Origin: Harmonia axyridis | Lineage: Eukaryota > Arthropoda > Insecta > Coleoptera > Coccinellidae | Length of the DNA: 64,000 nt | Reading direction: 5' to 3' | Assembly: GCF_914767665.1 (NCBI RefSeq) | Contig: NC_059508.1 | Span: 28,592,167-28,656,166 of the forward strand | Part shown: positions 46,886 through 58,815 of the stretch, one piece after another | Layout of the letters: each line of letters opens with the position of its first letter | Position numbering within the stretch: position 1 is the first letter of the stretch | Translations under genes and position numbers: made by a program | Notes under the pieces: generated by a model | What the model was told of the DNA's origin: nothing | What the model saw: the letters and a program-made list of their open reading frames with translations, nothing else | Databases searched by the model: none

Positions 46886-48020
46886 GAACATTTGAAACAT
46901 TTTGATTTAATAACACCAGCCGTTCCGCAACCGAAGCAAAAGGTACTTCTAGGTTTCTTACAAAAGGAATATATTTATGTCCTAATTTTCTACAATTCCA
47001 ACACGTTATTGATTCAAATTGCGCTACTGAATAAGGTTTTCTTCGATTCAAATCTAATACATTCTCTACTCTTTTACACAACGAATTCAAATCTGACAAC
47101 GTATCTATATCTCTCAACACCAACGCTCCAACAAATTCTGACTGTAAATTTGCTCTTATTATATCAACCATTTCCCTCTCCGATACTTTACGAGTTAACC
47201 TATGAAATTGTGATTCTAAAGTTGTTATAAACACACTGACATTTTCTCCTGAACGTTGTTTCCTTGATTTAATTTCATCAAGCAAAATATGATCATAATT
47301 AGAATGTAAAAACGTATCTTTAAGTGCATTTACTAATTCCGACCAATTTGAAAAAGTTTTTCTTACAAAGTGGTTATGCCACCAGTTCCAAGCATCCAAC
47401 TCAAATAAATCTGACGCAGACTCGAACAAATCTGTGTCCGTACAACCACGAGAAATCTTTAACGTATCTATCAATTCAAGAAATGGAATTAATGGCTCTT
47501 TACCTGAAAATTTTTTCAAATTCCACTTGTAAACAGGTACTCTATGACATGACGATAAATGACTCGAAACTGAAACAGATGGTACTGTTGGGGTGGAAGT
47601 TACACACTTTTCTGTTGGCTTACAATCATAAAAATCAGCTTCCAACTCAATAATTTTAATAGCAACCTCGCGTTTTTGCTTTTCCTCGCAATCATCTTCC
47701 ACTAAAATTCGATGCAATCTCTTCGAACAATGAGATAATCTGTCCTCAATTCTCTTAAAATCAGATACATTTGAACCAGGAGTTAATTTAGATATTTTAT
47801 CAGTTAGATCCGAAATTGAAAGCAATAATTCTTTCACATTTTCACTTACAGTATAGACATCCTGAATTTCTGTAAAGCTACGATCACCCTTTTCCTGAGC
47901 TAAAAGTCCCCTTAAAAGTTTACGATTTTGTTCTACAGTTTTAGCAACGTCTTCCTTACCAATACGTATCGCAACCTCATACGCAAGTTCATGTGCCTTC
48001 AAGAAATCTGGATTAATCAT
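46845..48020 (-). pseudogene. Gypsy-B copy 1 gag, frameshifted in zinc knuckle
   Basis: Gag from ATG 48020 (MINPDFLKAHEL); the further upstream Met in the same frame is less likely. The capsid domain includes YKWNLKKFSGKEPL, WNWWHNHF and LDEIKSRKQRSGENV. It breaks in the first zinc knuckle, CWNCRKLGHKY, by a 2-base insertion near 46965, so the reading ends in unrelated residues. Copy 2 (62921 onward) lacks the insertion. Confidence 0.87.
46879..46885 (-). promoter_or_regulatory. Gypsy-B copy 1 -1 frameshift heptamer (AAAAAAC)
   Basis: Minus strand TCA-AAA-AAC in the gag frame, inside the gag/pol overlap. Slipping gives KKR then the protease linker. Same site as 63008-63014 in copy 2. Confidence 0.7.
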
Positions 48021-48235
48021 TTTATCAAAGAAAACAAACAATAAAGGAAAAAAAATATATATATAAATATATAGCTACCAAAAAAAATATCACGACACGT
48101 GTGGTCAATCTGATACCAACGAAAAATATCAAAGACGAGACAAAAGAAAGAGAAAAAGTTAAACAAAGATAAATTATTACTTTAGAACTGAAAAGGTCGA
48201 AATGATAGGAGCAGTTGCCAAAATTTTCGGGCCTC

Positions 48236-48252
48236 ACGTTGTTGCGCCAAAA
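48236..48252 (-). promoter_or_regulatory. Gypsy-B primer-binding site candidate
   Basis: Immediately inside the LTR end (minus ...GTTACA|CATTT), the minus strand reads TGGCGCAACAACGTGAGG. A TGGCGC start, complementary to a tRNA 3' CCA end, just after the LTR is the expected layout for a Ty3 element. The primer tRNA is not determined. Confidence 0.55.
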
Positions 48253-48684
48253 TGTGTAACGTTACAATTGCCCATGAGACTCTAAGGACTAATTTCTAGG
48301 GGTGGTTTGGCTTATTTGGCAACAAAACTCCTACCCAGGTTTTTACAAATTTAATAAAACCAAAATATACAATGATCGATCCTTTTCACTCCAAACAAAT
48401 ACATAATAAAATAGAAACTTAACTTAAAACGATTTTAAATGAGCCAGTCTGCCACTAGGATGGAACCTCTTCTGTATATTATCTTCAGCCTTCTGAACAC
48501 CAATTCTTATCAGGAAGCTATAGTACTCCAGTCCTCATTCAACGAAGTTGGTGTGATAATGCCAGGTATTTCGCAGGAATTCTTTCAGATTCAGAGAGCA
48601 AAGTGGTCTAACATACGTACTATCCCAAATTCTGTATCTCAAGGAAGTAGTTCTTGATATTTTTCAATCCCAAGAAAGGTTCCT

Positions 48685-48760
48685 GTTCTAATCCCACGGG
48701 AGGTTTTCTTCGTTCTAATCCCACGGGAGGTTTTCTTCGTTCTAATCCCACGGGAGGTGC
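48685..48760. repeat. 27-bp tandem repeat, second LTR copy
   Basis: 2.7 units of the same 27-mer as at 37365, with no difference in unit number. Confidence 0.9.
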
Positions 48761-50761
48761 TTTGAGAAAATGAACAAAAATGATATCAGAATATGTTAAC
48801 TGAATTTACAACTCCTTCTCGGATTTCTAACCAAGAAATTACAAAGAAATCATTACATTTATTATCAAATAAACCCGAGAAGGAGTTTTGCTGACATTAT
48901 TTGACACAAAAAGAATTCTACCAAACCTGAAATACGTTTCGACAAGATGGATGACTCTAAAAAAAAACTACTGTTTCAAATTAAATTGATTCATTCTGGT
49001 GAGATTATTACTTGTTGAATACTAATATTCATGTTAACACTTACCGAGAATCCCGACACAATTCTCGCCGATAAATAAGATTCCGAGTCTCAAATTAAAT
49101 TAATAATGACTGAAATCTAAATCTGGTACTTATTCTTGCTGGAGTCTCAATCATCATTGAAAATCTTTCAGAAAATTCTCTCCAGAAACGCGCATCTGTG
49201 TTCCGACCGATAGTACACGATATGAAACGATTAATTGACAAATTACCGCGTCTTCAAAAATTCCAGTAGCGTAACATGGAATGAAGCGTGCAAAATCGTT
49301 GCACACACCTCTCACCAGGAAAAAGAAAAAAAAAAAATTTTTTTTTTCTTTATGTACGAATATCTCAAAAACAAAAACTCGATGGCATCAGATCAAGCAC
49401 AGCACGTCAAAAGAAAACATACTCCGACTTGTCAACTGGAGCAAATGATAAAAGTTATAATTAGTGTGATATATTACAAGGGAAAATTCCGCAAACGTAC
49501 TATGTCTTACCCAAAACCTATCGAATGTAACTAATTTGAAATATGAAATGCCAAATATTATGACCAATTGCTGAAGGCAAGTGGAAAAAATATATATCGA
49601 ACAAATAGTCAACCAAATTTAGAAACGACCTGAGCACTAAGGAAAAAGGAAATGAGGGAAAAAGTGAAACAGACTTCAGTTGCCTAAGGCTTCTCTCTAA
49701 AAAACGAAAGAGAGATGAGTGTAAAGGAGCTCAATGAGAACTTCTTTACACCCTGAATATTTAAATTACTCAGAGTTGAGTGAAAAGGTGAAACAGAAGT
49801 CGGTTGCTGAAGGCCTCTCTCTAAAAAACGAAAGAGGGATGAGGATACTTCACACTGATGTGAAATACCATCATCCTACCGATTCTGGAAAGTCATGCCC
49901 AAACGACCTATCTTCAAAAATCTCAATATAAATTTCAGCCACTGCTACTAAAAAGTAAACAGTGCTGCGGTTATAAGAATGAAAACTAAAAAAAACCGTC
50001 TCAACTAAACAAAAGTGAATGAATTTAAAAGGTGCCGTCGCACAACAAGAAAAATCTTCCTGGCACCCGAGACGAAGGTGGACCAGAAAGGGGGGGCATG
50101 GAAGATTTTTAGTTTGAGTCCAAAATTTTCAAAAATGACTCCATCATTCTATGTTTCTTGCATAGAACGATGTCAAATCCGATAATGAAACTAAATTGAG
50201 GTAAATCCAAAATTAGCAAATATAACGTCAAATCCGGTAATGAAACTAAATTGAGGTAAATCCAAAATTAGCAAATATAACGTCAAATCCGGTAATGAAA
50301 AGGTAAGGTAAAATTGATATTTATCGACCACGAAAAAAAAAATGCGATAACATTCGACAAGGTAGGTAAAAGATAATTAACGCCGTCTGTGAAAAGTCAG
50401 CCATCAATGGCTCAAAATAGTCAAATAATGTGTACAAAGATGTTCTGTACTGACGTGTATATGAATCAACTGAGCTCAAGGATTCACTTCCCTACCTCCC
50501 TCTCCATTGAAGTGATATAACTGAAAGTTCACAGCAACGTTAAGTTGGGCGCCAGCAAGTATATAACTTGCAACGATAACGATAAGATAAATGAAAATTG
50601 AAGGAAAAATAGGGAAACGGGAAATTGCAACAGTACACAGAAAATAAGAAAAAACTGAATCTGTTCAGACCCAAAATAATAAATTTTTCCAATGTATACT
50701 CTCAGTTACGCCAAAATCAATTTGCTCTGCATACCTAAAAGACACTTCAGTCAGATTAACT

Positions 50762-52538
50762 TAGGGCAGCCATAAATGTTGGAACATCGACCCGGACAAA
50801 AATTAAAACCTCATCTGAGAGGTATTCATTCATTATTTTCCAGGGTTTCTAGGATTATTGACTTTTTTGCATTGTTGAATTATAACACATTCCCCAATAA
50901 AATATGATTTATTCGGACATATCCACTGAAATAATTCATAAAGAAAAAAAATAATATCAACTCGCAATAAAAACAACATGAAGTGACAACAATAAACAAG
51001 TAGGTATGGTACCCTTTTTCTCTTAGGCTCGATTCTCGGTGCAATTTTCTTTAGCCCATTTATATATTTCAAAGTGTTGGCCTTTTCAAGTAATTTTTTC
51101 TGACATAAATGCTCTCCAATGTGCTAACTGTGCTGGATGCATTTCGTTCTTAAACCACTGTGAAGATCTCATAGAAAAAAAAACACCCATTCCATATGAA
51201 TATTGTGTTCCAGAATTGCGAGAATATATTAGCACATTTTGATGAGATTCGTCTTTATTTCATGTTCTCTTGTTTTATTGAGAAGTGACATCTATTTATC
51301 GTGTATGTTTTTAGCTTTTCACACGTCTGAAATTTCTGCGAAAATGAAAGAATTCAAATAGGTACTTCAATTTTTCATAAACGGAATCTTCAAGCGTGAA
51401 ACCTTTCCCATTTGATATACAACAGTTTCTTCTACTAGATTTCATTAAGGAACAGCATTCAAAAACATACAAATATATCGAATTTTGTCATTGGCCGAGT
51501 CCATTATATTCGAGATATCGGGTGCGGTGAAAAAACTCTGACTTCACTGTCAAATTTAACTTATTGCATTGTATTCATCGTGCTTTAGTTTGTTATAGAC
51601 TTGTCTTGTTTGGTTCCCAAAATATTTATTTAGTAATCTTCCATTCAACTCTTTCTTAGTACCTATCCTATCAATTAATTTTTACTTTAATAACACTAAT
51701 TACTGATTTTTCAATCCTTTCAATCGGTTTGTCAATCAGAAATGCTTGACTGTGTAGAAATAGTGTATAAAGTTCTAATAAAGAGTCAAAAAAATCGGTT
51801 ACAGCTTTTAAGGCCCTTCTTCAGCTAAGAAATTTTTTTTCAATGACACCCATAGCTTCAGTAAGCGTTCAATAGCTGGAAGTAATGAAAGCAACCGAAT
51901 TCTAGAATAAGAAAGTACATTGTTGTAAGTTGTTTCTGCATACTCACGAAAACCTTTCATCGTTCGACCCTTACAGAAAATATCGAAAAATATTTGAAAA
52001 TTTTAAGACCAATAGACAGCACAGAAATTGACATCATATCGGCGGAAGTGGAAGAGGTATTGTGAAGTCTATGCACTGGACAACCGACAGTTTTGTTGTC
52101 TTCGGAAAAAATCTCTTCTAATTAAAAAAAAATCGGTTTTATTTTACTTCGAAGTAAGTACCTATTTGTGTTATCCGCAATGACAGCGAAAATATTTTAT
52201 ATGGAAATATTAAGGTCCTCTGAGGATTCAATACATTATGAAGTGATTGTATAAGACGATTCATTTGGCTATGTGTCCAATTTTAATAATTTTATTTTCA
52301 ATCCTTCGGTTTCTGAAAAATGTTTGAGCAACGGAAACAGCATTTCAGGTTTATGATTACTGGAACCCGTTGAGATTCCATGAAAACAAATTTTGTCTCA
52401 CCTACTCTATATAAGGAAATATGAATCTCATAACGGTCAAATTACTGACCGGGACAATTGAATAACTAACCGGGACACGGGGACTCAAAGGTCCAAACCG
52501 GGACATGTCCCGGTGTACCGGGACGTATGGCAGCCCTA
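50762..52538. mobile_element. Non-autonomous hAT-like DNA transposon
   Basis: Ends are TAGGGCAGCCATA and, reversed, TAGGGCTGCCATA: 13-bp terminal inverted repeats with one mismatch. The flanks are an 8-bp duplication GATTAACT (50754-50761 and 52539-52546), and the uninterrupted LTR at about 39128-39135 has a single related site. An 8-bp duplication with TAGGG ends is the hAT signature. No transposase is seen; the longest plus reading (51039-51242, with DINALQCANCAGC) is unrecognised. The right end carries a CCGGGACA-type imperfect palindrome. Confidence 0.8.
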
Positions 52539-52619
52539 GATTAACTACAACTTTAAAGGTAAATATAAGTAGTATCCATACTACAACGATAAGATAAATA
52601 GTAGCCACCATAAACTAAT

Positions 52620-52725
52620 AGTGGTACAACGATAAACGATAACAGTAGCCACGCTACAAAGATACGATAATAGTAGCCACGCTACAAAGATACGATAATA
52701 GTAGCTATGCTACAAAGATAAACGA
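52620..52725. repeat. 28-bp minisatellite, second copy
   Basis: Units with GTAGC/GCTAC stems at 52645, 52673 and 52701, exact 28-bp period, one unit fewer than at 39240-39336. Confidence 0.85.
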
Positions 52726-52809
52726 TAATAATTGTCAAAAATAAAGAAAAACATATAATCTGTGTATCTGAAGCAAATTTAGGAAGTAAAGGTTAAAGGC
52801 AAAAAGGAA

Positions 52810-53331
52810 TTATTCATCATTGTCATCAGTTTTGTCTAAGTCGGTAGAAACATCATCATGGGTCAGATCTAGTTTTATGTGTTTGACATGGAAATTGCCA
52901 AGGTCAGTCCCGTTCAAGCCTCTCAAATTATAAACCAACGGAGAAATAACTTTGTTCACTATACAGGGGATGTATTTCGGTGCTAACTTGGCCGAAAATT
53001 TATTTGAAGCGTCTGACAGAACGAAATTCTTTTTCCAAACTCTATCTCCTACCTTGAAACGAAGATCGCGCTTCCTCAAGTTATAACGATGGGCATTTTT
53101 CTGATATGCTTTAAATAGCCTACTTTGAACTGTTTTATAGAGTTCTGGGAGATTGTCAGCTTGAAAGGAAGAATCTATAACTTTATTTCCTATTTCAATA
53201 TTATTGTGAGCATTATCTGAAATTGAACCAAAAAATGCTCCATCAGTAGGAACGTTCCTAAGAAAGCATAAATAGGATGGAGAAAATCCTGTTACCTCAT
53301 GTCTAGCTAATCTAATAGCTTGTGCTATCTA
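52810..53331 (-). pseudogene. Gypsy-B copy 2 integrase C-terminal part
   Basis: Integrase end continuing from 53329 after a TAG stop (NIN*IAQ). From there it reads open through RLARHEVTGFSPSYL, SFQADNLPEL and VGDRVWKKNF to DKTDDNDE. The two stops seen in copy 1 are not present here. Confidence 0.86.
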
Positions 53332-54686
53332 ATTTATATTTTGATCCCAAGTATTGTGATTTTCATGAATGAAAGATTTTATTGCTGTTACTATGGTCTT
53401 ATTCACACGTTCCGTAGGGTTGATCTGAGGGCAATATCTAGCATTGTACCAAATTTTCTGTACATTATAATCTTTCATTAAGTTTTTAAAATCCTTTGAA
53501 ATGAACTGGACTCCATTATCAACCACCATTATTTGTGGAACTCCGAAAATTAGAAACACATTATTTTCAATAAACTTGACGATGCCTTTTGCGGTAGCTT
53601 TAGCCATAGGATGTACCAAAACAAATTTCGTGAACCAATCAGTAATAACTAGAACGTACTGATTTCCATTTTTCGATCTTGGATATGGTCCTAACAAGTC
53701 TGCAGAAATCAATTGAAAAGGAAAGTTAATATTACGATAATTTCCTGTTAAGCCAGCCTGTGGAAGGTTGTCTGGCTCACAAGAAGCGCAGATTTTACAT
53801 TTTCTTACATATGATTTTACTGAATTTCGCATTTTTGGCCAATAATATAATTGAGAAAGTCTAGACAAGGTTTTGAAAATACCGAAATGTCCAGCTAAGG
53901 CGTCATCATGAAACTTATTTAGTAGTTCCAGTCTATTTCCAGTGGGAACCACTATTTTCCATTCAGAAGAATTATCTGACAACTTCGATCTACTCATGAT
54001 GTGTTTGTATAAGATATTTCCGGAAACTCTGAAATCAGGAAAAGATTCGGGATTTCTTTCAACTCTATCACACATATTTCGATACCAAAGATCAGGCTTT
54101 AAGGTATTCAGATCTAGAACAGCTGTCTCTGTTATTCGTGACAAGGAATCAGCAACTGTGTTTAACGAACCACTACGATGGACAATTTTGAATTTATGGC
54201 AAGATAGTTTGATTATCCATCTAGCTATTCTAGGGGATGGATTTTTCATGGAATTCAACCATTGCAGTGAAGAATGATCGGTGATCACTGTAAACTCTGT
54301 TCCTTCGATATAAGGGCGAAATCTCTCAATGGATAGAACAATGGAGAGAAGTTCCTTCTCCGTCGTGGTATAATTCCATTGACTTTTGTTCAAGGATTTG
54401 CTAAAATAGGCTATGGGATGTTCAACACCGTCACTTTCCTGAAAGAGAACACTACCTACTCCGACATCAGAGGCATCACAAGCTAGAAAAAACCCCTTCG
54501 AAAAATCAGGGCTAGCCAAAACAGGAGTTGAAGTTAAAACCTGCTTTACTCTTTTGAATGCTGCATCAGCTTCCTCAGTCCATACAATTGGTTGTCCTTT
54601 CTTGCGACCTTTAAGCAAATCTGAAATTGGGGAGCAAACTGTTGAAAAATCCTTCAAAAATCTCCTATAATATCCCACAAGACCAA
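53329..54686 (-). pseudogene. Gypsy-B copy 2 RNase H-integrase
   Basis: Same domains and catalytic residues as 39932-41281, but not interrupted by LINE C, so the native upstream residues GYYRRFLKDFS are present. The frame is cut at 54686 by the Helitron-like insertion. Differences from copy 1 include TEEADAAF, KGFFLACD and RYCPQINPTE. Confidence 0.9.
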
Positions 54687-55570
54687 TCTAAGTATATATA
54701 AAACCGCTTGCACATATACGTCAAACTTTAAACGTAAAATCACAGCCCAAACGGGACCATCTAGAGCAAAAATGACAAGAATAAGACCCCCCTCAAAATC
54801 GTCTGGAGATCCCGGGAAAAATCCCAAACCTTCGATTCTCCCCGCGGTTTTCGAGTATACGGGGTGTTTCGGATCATTTTGACATTTCAAGTCCCATATT
54901 TCTGTGGTATCTGTGGACAATTTGGCTGTCAGTGTCATGTTAATAACATTTCGATATATGAAAGTTCTTGAAAAAGTTTGCAGTTTCCAAAATTGTTATT
55001 CAATATTTAAATAAATGCCGACAGATAAAATGTTTCGTCTTCGGCGAATCGAAAATTCGATAGATATTTGTCAAAATTTGGAAGTGAATATTGATATCAT
55101 CGAATGCATTTTCAGTTCAGGTTCGTTTGAAGGGTTTGTATAATTATTGATTCAATTGGATGAATGTTACTTTATTTCAGGAATTTTTCGTTTATTTTCC
55201 ACAAACTATAAAACTACATTCTCTTTCGTGAGAATTTGAATCTATTGCGACAGAAGATGGAACTACAAAAGAGAACAGAAGTTTCATCTGATCATGTATT
55301 AAACAGATAGAAAAACTCCTTATAGATAATTCACAATTGGCTTTATTACTGGAAAAAGAGCCAAGTTAGTCAGATGACATTCAATAATTTCCATGTGTTT
55401 TTTGAATATCTGAAATATACACTTTTACGACAGGAGAGTGCAAAAATATAAATGACCCATCCGTTTTTGAAGAATTTGAGTGCAGTGCTGTTGAATTTAT
55501 AATGAATAAGTCAAGTCGTTGTGAAATCTTCCATACGAATAATTTCAACTATATATTATCTATTATATTA

Positions 55571-57310
55571 TTTGCTGCTCAACTGAAACGTGTTTTAATA
55601 AACCTTGGAAATTAGAGACTCAAACTTTTTACCTGATTTCTCAAAAAGGTTCCACCAAGATAAGAAATTAAAATTTTTTATGAGGTAACATAAGCCATGG
55701 GTATTTGAAAGGCAAGTCTATTCATTCTGTCTCTTTTTAGTTTGTTTATTAAAGCTATACTAGGATATACATATAAAAAATCAGTTGAAATACTAGTCAA
55801 AATGTTACGACAGAAATAAAATTTAAAGGATCATTCAGTATATGAAGAATTTCAACATGGCAGTTACTTTTGAAATTGGTATCAATTTTCCAGCAATTCA
55901 ATGTAGGTATAAAATACTTTAAAAAGTAACTATTCATCAAAACTTTCCATTTCATGAATGAATGATTAAACATGTAGATACCTATTTCACTAAAGTTTTC
56001 AATCGTTATAGGAATAGTTGCTCTATGGCCAGTTCGAAAATGCTATCCTACTGATTTATTCTTGCTTTTGATTTTAGTAAAAATTAAATTATTAATTGAT
56101 TCAGATCCAACGTTAACATTTGAAAAAAATCAACCCACTAACATGGGTCAATAGTATTGGCTGATACAATTTTAGTACCGAGGCAGTCATTTCAAATACT
56201 GAACACATCTTCTGACCTTTTTTTACTTGCAACTCGAAATGAATTTTGCACTTTTTCAGTGTTCAATAATGAGATAATTATTAAATTGACTCAAGAAATT
56301 AACAGTATGCTTTATCAGGATTAGTTAATACTGCTAAAGACGTTAATAAACCTATTAATTTCTTATATGGTTCATCATTACAACTCTCTTTTGTTGAATC
56401 AAATTTCAATTGAGTTTTCAAAGGAGTGATATTCAGCCCTAAACATTTTGTAGCTTTCCATAAATTCTTTATGATAAAATTATCATTTGAATTTTCTATC
56501 AGATATTATATTCATTCAGAATTAACATTAGTTAAAACGAAAAAGTCATCCACGTACAATGCAACAACAGTTAGCAAGTTATTTTTTGATTTTATGTAGA
56601 TACAATGCTCAATTGTTGATCTTTTTTAACTAATATCTATCAAAATTTTATTTACTATATATATTGCCCTGTTCAATTTACTTCTGAGTAAAACCCAGAG
56701 CTACAAGCTTACTCTATAACGTAGCGAACCATCATTCAGATGTCCTCCACTAAATCAGAATTATCTAGTGAAATTTCTATATCATACCTTATCTATGATA
56801 ACTACATCTCGACTGGTATTAATGAAATTGTTACCTGTATCCCTTTGATCATTCACCAGAACCCATAAAAATCATTTTTGTCCCTATACCTTCAAGAAAT
56901 ATGCAACAGAAGAGTATGCAAAATTCATCGATACAATAATCACATTCTAAAAACGCCTTAGTTCTTCAGGAATGTCCAATTGGTCTTTCGATATTATAAA
57001 TTATTGAAAATAACCTACTATTAACCAAATTTTTAGATTTCAAAAGGTGTCCTTCCTTATATTCTAAATATATACACCCTATATAATTGTTGATCATATA
57101 TTGTATTTCTTAATAAATTATGGAATAGAAGAATAATTTGTTGCTCAACTGAAAAAAGTATTGATGAACCTTGGAAATGAGGGACTTCTTATAACCTGAT
57201 TTCTCAAAGATGTTACACCTAAATAATATGATTGCTTGTAAGTCAACATAAGCCATGGGTTTTTGAAAGGTAGATCTATTCATTCTGCCTCTTTTCAGTT
57301 CATTATAGCT
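55571..57310. repeat. Diverged direct repeat pair (55571-55748 and 57137-57310)
   Basis: Two about 175-bp stretches share TTGCTGCTCAACTGAAA-like starts, AACCTTGGAAAT, CCTGATTTCTCAAA, TAAGCCATGGGT and TCTATTCATTCTG. The pair flanks the copia remnant, in the same orientation, and could be decayed LTR-like or older repeat copies. A shorter similar pair (57060-57111 and 57575-57626) shares TATATAATTGTTGATCA. Confidence 0.5.
56270..56720 (-). pseudogene. Ty1/copia reverse transcriptase remnant
   Basis: The minus strand in shifting frames reads SKLVALGFTQK, then NNLLTVVALYVDDFFVLTN, then ATKCLGLNITPLKTQ and LTNPDKAY. A GFTQ motif followed by LYVDD is diagnostic of Ty1/copia RT. Multiple stops and frameshifts show an old relic, much more decayed than the Ty3 elements around the Helitron. 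Confidence 0.65.
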
Positions 57311-58155
57311 ATACTGAATATTCCTAAAACAAAATTTCACTGTAGGTCTTTTCATAGATCTTATCGAATGATTATGTAAATTCAATATTTGTCAAAACTG
57401 AAAATAAACATTGAATGCAGTTTCTTTATTTCAGGTGGTATTTCTATTGACTGATAATAACTCTCACATTTTGCTTATGCATTTTTCCCAAATTTTTTAA
57501 AGAAGAAAGAAATTGCCATTTCTAGAGAAATGAGAATTTCAGATTTCAAAATGTCTAATTACTACTTCAAATATATATACACCTTATATAATTGTTGATC
57601 AAATATTGTGTATTTCTTTACAAATTAGTTAATAATTTGAAGTTTTAATCTCAATTTTCAGACTTGAATTGGTCCAACATCTCTAGATACTTCTAATTGA
57701 TAGATACTTCTAATTGATATTCGACAAATAAGTATCCTGTATAATTATCCATACAAACGAAAATAATCCATCTTCTGAAAAGAAAAACAATGTTTACTAT
57801 ATAGAATTAATTTTAATAATGATTCAAAAGTGATGAAATTTTGCAGACTTACTTATTTTGGGTCTTAGATCACGAATCCGCTGTCATAAATTCCTTAATC
57901 CAGCTAGTTTTTTTTTATTGTGATTTTTTTTTTTTAATTGTGAAATTGGCCTAATGAAGGTGAGGTTATCCACATTAATAGCTAGTTTTTTTGTATTTTA
58001 TTAACTGATTCTCGTTAGAAATGATTAATTAATCACATTTCAAGCTTTCCCTGACATAAAAATGCCTTTTTTTCGTCAAAATCGATGGTTTTATCGATTG
58101 TTTATATATTGCGGCGGCCATCATGTTTAATACGTAACGTTTGTCAGATGCATAG

Positions 58156-58199
58156 ACCATAGACCTAATATCCTAATATGGATATTAGGTCTATGGTCA
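58156..58199. repeat. Perfect 19-bp hairpin flanked by 9-bp direct repeats
   Basis: Arms GACCATAGACCTAATATCC and its exact complement surround a 6-nt loop (TAATAT). GTCAGATGC occurs at 58144-58152 and again at 58198-58206. The layout resembles a tiny foldback insertion with a 9-bp duplication, or a snap-back repair product. Confidence 0.8.
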
Positions 58200-58815
58200 G
58201 ATGCGAAATAATCTGCGACGTTGCCTGTATGCCAGATCTTCTTGATGGGATCGGTTTTTTACTTGGTGGAAATTCATATTAATAGATTGTTTGAGATTAT
58301 GACGTATTATAAAACTGTATGGAAACTCATAATTTTCGCACAGCTATTCGAGCAGAAAATTCGGCAAATTTATTTTCGAAATGAATAAATGGTAGTTCAT
58401 ATGGTGTTATTCTGGTTTTTTCGATATTGGCATCGGATTCAGTTTAGTCCTCCTGAACATAATATCACAGACTAACCAGACAATTCACTCTGCCGTTTTT
58501 AGGCACGGCGTTTCGTTGACCTTGAATTTCACTATGAACTACTGTAGTAAAAAATGACAAAGATAACCGAACTTCCCACTCTTTCTAAAAGGTTCAAAAC
58601 GCATGTGATTTGTCAGATTAACCCATTCAAATTTTTGAATTCACCCGACTGCTTATATTCAACTCCTATTCTCTTTAAATATTGAATACCAAGCTAAATT
58701 TATCAAAGTATTCAAAATACCTGTTTTTTTAAAAACATTAAATATATTTCTTTGAATTAAAACAACAAAGGAACTAAATATTTTATTATTTATAATATAT
58801 TTGGAATTAGTAAAT

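Larger units (their letters stand above)
48255..52760 (-). mobile_element. Gypsy-B LTR region between copies 1 and 2
   Basis: Collinear with 36941-39400, but carries about 300 bp more (49798-50099) and a hAT-like insertion (50762-52538). It serves as 5' LTR of copy 1 and 3' LTR region of copy 2, the shared-LTR form of a tandem pair. It includes the 27-bp and 28-bp repeat arrays. No gene is seen; the longest readings are antisense to the element and lack motifs. Confidence 0.65.

Noticed and set aside
50090..50101. Plus-strand polypurine tract (AGAAAGGGGGGG) followed by CATGG
   Set aside because: Resembles a retroelement polypurine tract but is in the wrong orientation for Gypsy-B, and no plus-strand element is present.
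50833..51072. 79-codon minus ORF in the hAT-like element
   Set aside because: No recognisable motif and AT-rich composition; not supportable as a gene.
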